A DNA stretch of 64,000 nucleotides from Dactylorhiza incarnata. Its lineage: Eukaryota; Streptophyta; Magnoliopsida; Asparagales; Orchidaceae. The stretch spans positions 555,001 through 619,000 of the forward strand of contig JAWHQI010000170.1 in the NCBI GenBank assembly GCA_033032865.1, in the 5' to 3' direction. The notes below the pieces were generated by a model that saw only the letters and a list, made by a program, of their open reading frames with translations, made no database searches and was not told the DNA's origin. A program made the position numbers and the translations under genes. Shown here piece by piece: positions 63,668-64,000 of the stretch (positions within the stretch are counted from its first letter, which is position 1; the number at the start of each line of letters is the position of its first letter).

Positions 63668-64000
63668 CTCTCTCCAAACTAACCGACATAAATTATGCCG
63701 ATTTGAGTGTCTCCATAGCCTTCTTGGTAAGATCGCAAAGGAAACGTCATCATCTCACCGATCTCCCACCTCCATTGACTGATCCTACATACAATGATTG
63801 GGATGTTGAAGATGCCTTAGTTTGCACCTAGCTAGCGAACAGTTTATTTGATTCTTGTCTTCCTATTATCTTCCATGATGAGACGATCAATGTTGTATGG
63901 GATCATCTAGCAACACTCTATTCCAATGGTGCTAAAATCTCATGGATTTACTACCTATACTCAGATCTTCGCACATCCTACAATGAGAGGTCCAGTCCAT

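Larger units (their letters stand above)
62538..64000 (+). mobile_element. Copia retrotransposon G, 5' part (runs off right edge)
   Basis: Probable 146-bp 5' LTR at 62538-62683 (TGTTAGATAT...CTCTAACA), directly followed by a TATCAGAGC primer-binding site (62688-62696). Copia gag frames follow: SDNCSEILQSSLSSSIGEP near 63135 and, after the nested element, NDWDVEDALVC, FHDETINVVWDHLATLYSNG and YYLYSDLRTSYNE at 63795-63990. One stop is seen within this frame. Confidence 0.75.

Overview
This window is nuclear DNA of a flowering plant. Three genes have plant-type exons with GT/AG introns that keep the reading frame at every junction. They are buried in LTR retrotransposons, MITEs, SINEs and microsatellites, and much of that material sits inside introns. 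The species cannot be named from the sequence.

Genes. (1) The 3' end of a Sec14-like phosphatidylinositol-transfer gene of the SFH/nodulin-domain type lies on the + strand (last four exons, 6271-24749). Its last two introns are 9.8 and 5.4 kb long, and each carries a Copia element in antisense. (2) A complete bifunctional dihydrofolate reductase-thymidylate synthase gene lies on the + strand (ten coding exons, 37410-45435, 525 aa). (3) The 3' part of a Tm-1-like UPF0261/TIM-barrel gene lies on the - strand (six exons between 61669 and 45954); its 5' exons are beyond the right edge. It converges on DHFR-TS with 518 bp between the stop codons, and one 13.4-kb intron is full of Gypsy debris.

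Layout. 1-4490: rearranged Copia remnant (-). 4490-6270: mostly unassigned. 6271-24749: Sec14-like gene with a tandem duplication, a 540-bp MITE, a SINE (9890-10196), Copia B (10954-17224, with a nested Athila/Tat-type Gypsy fragment), a Gypsy remnant (about 18000-18990) and Copia C (19424-24282). 25140-32398: SINE, MITEs, a MULE transposase remnant and CGGTT-rich repeats. 32399-35305: Gypsy D with both LTRs but an inverted and deleted interior. 37347-45435: DHFR-TS. 45954-61669: Tm-1-like gene containing a GCGCCT-rich foldback, a second copy of the long-TIR MITE, Gypsy E (52388-57070), Gypsy F (about 58650-60700) and a GC-rich PIF/Harbinger-like MITE. 62538-64000: 5' end of Copia G, interrupted by a second GCGCCT-rich element.

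The three genes have no evident common pathway. DHFR-TS makes tetrahydrofolate and dTMP, the Sec14-like protein belongs to lipid transfer and signalling, and the Tm-1-like protein is a conserved enzyme-like protein whose tomato relative confers tobamovirus resistance. The least ordinary signals are in the mobile DNA: a Copia element with identical 67-bp LTRs, a SINE family with exact target-site duplications, an inverted gag inside a Gypsy element, a Gypsy fragment flanked by a 33-bp direct repeat, and several MITE families with readable ends. No prokaryote-like system, CRISPR array or clearly new gene cluster was seen.
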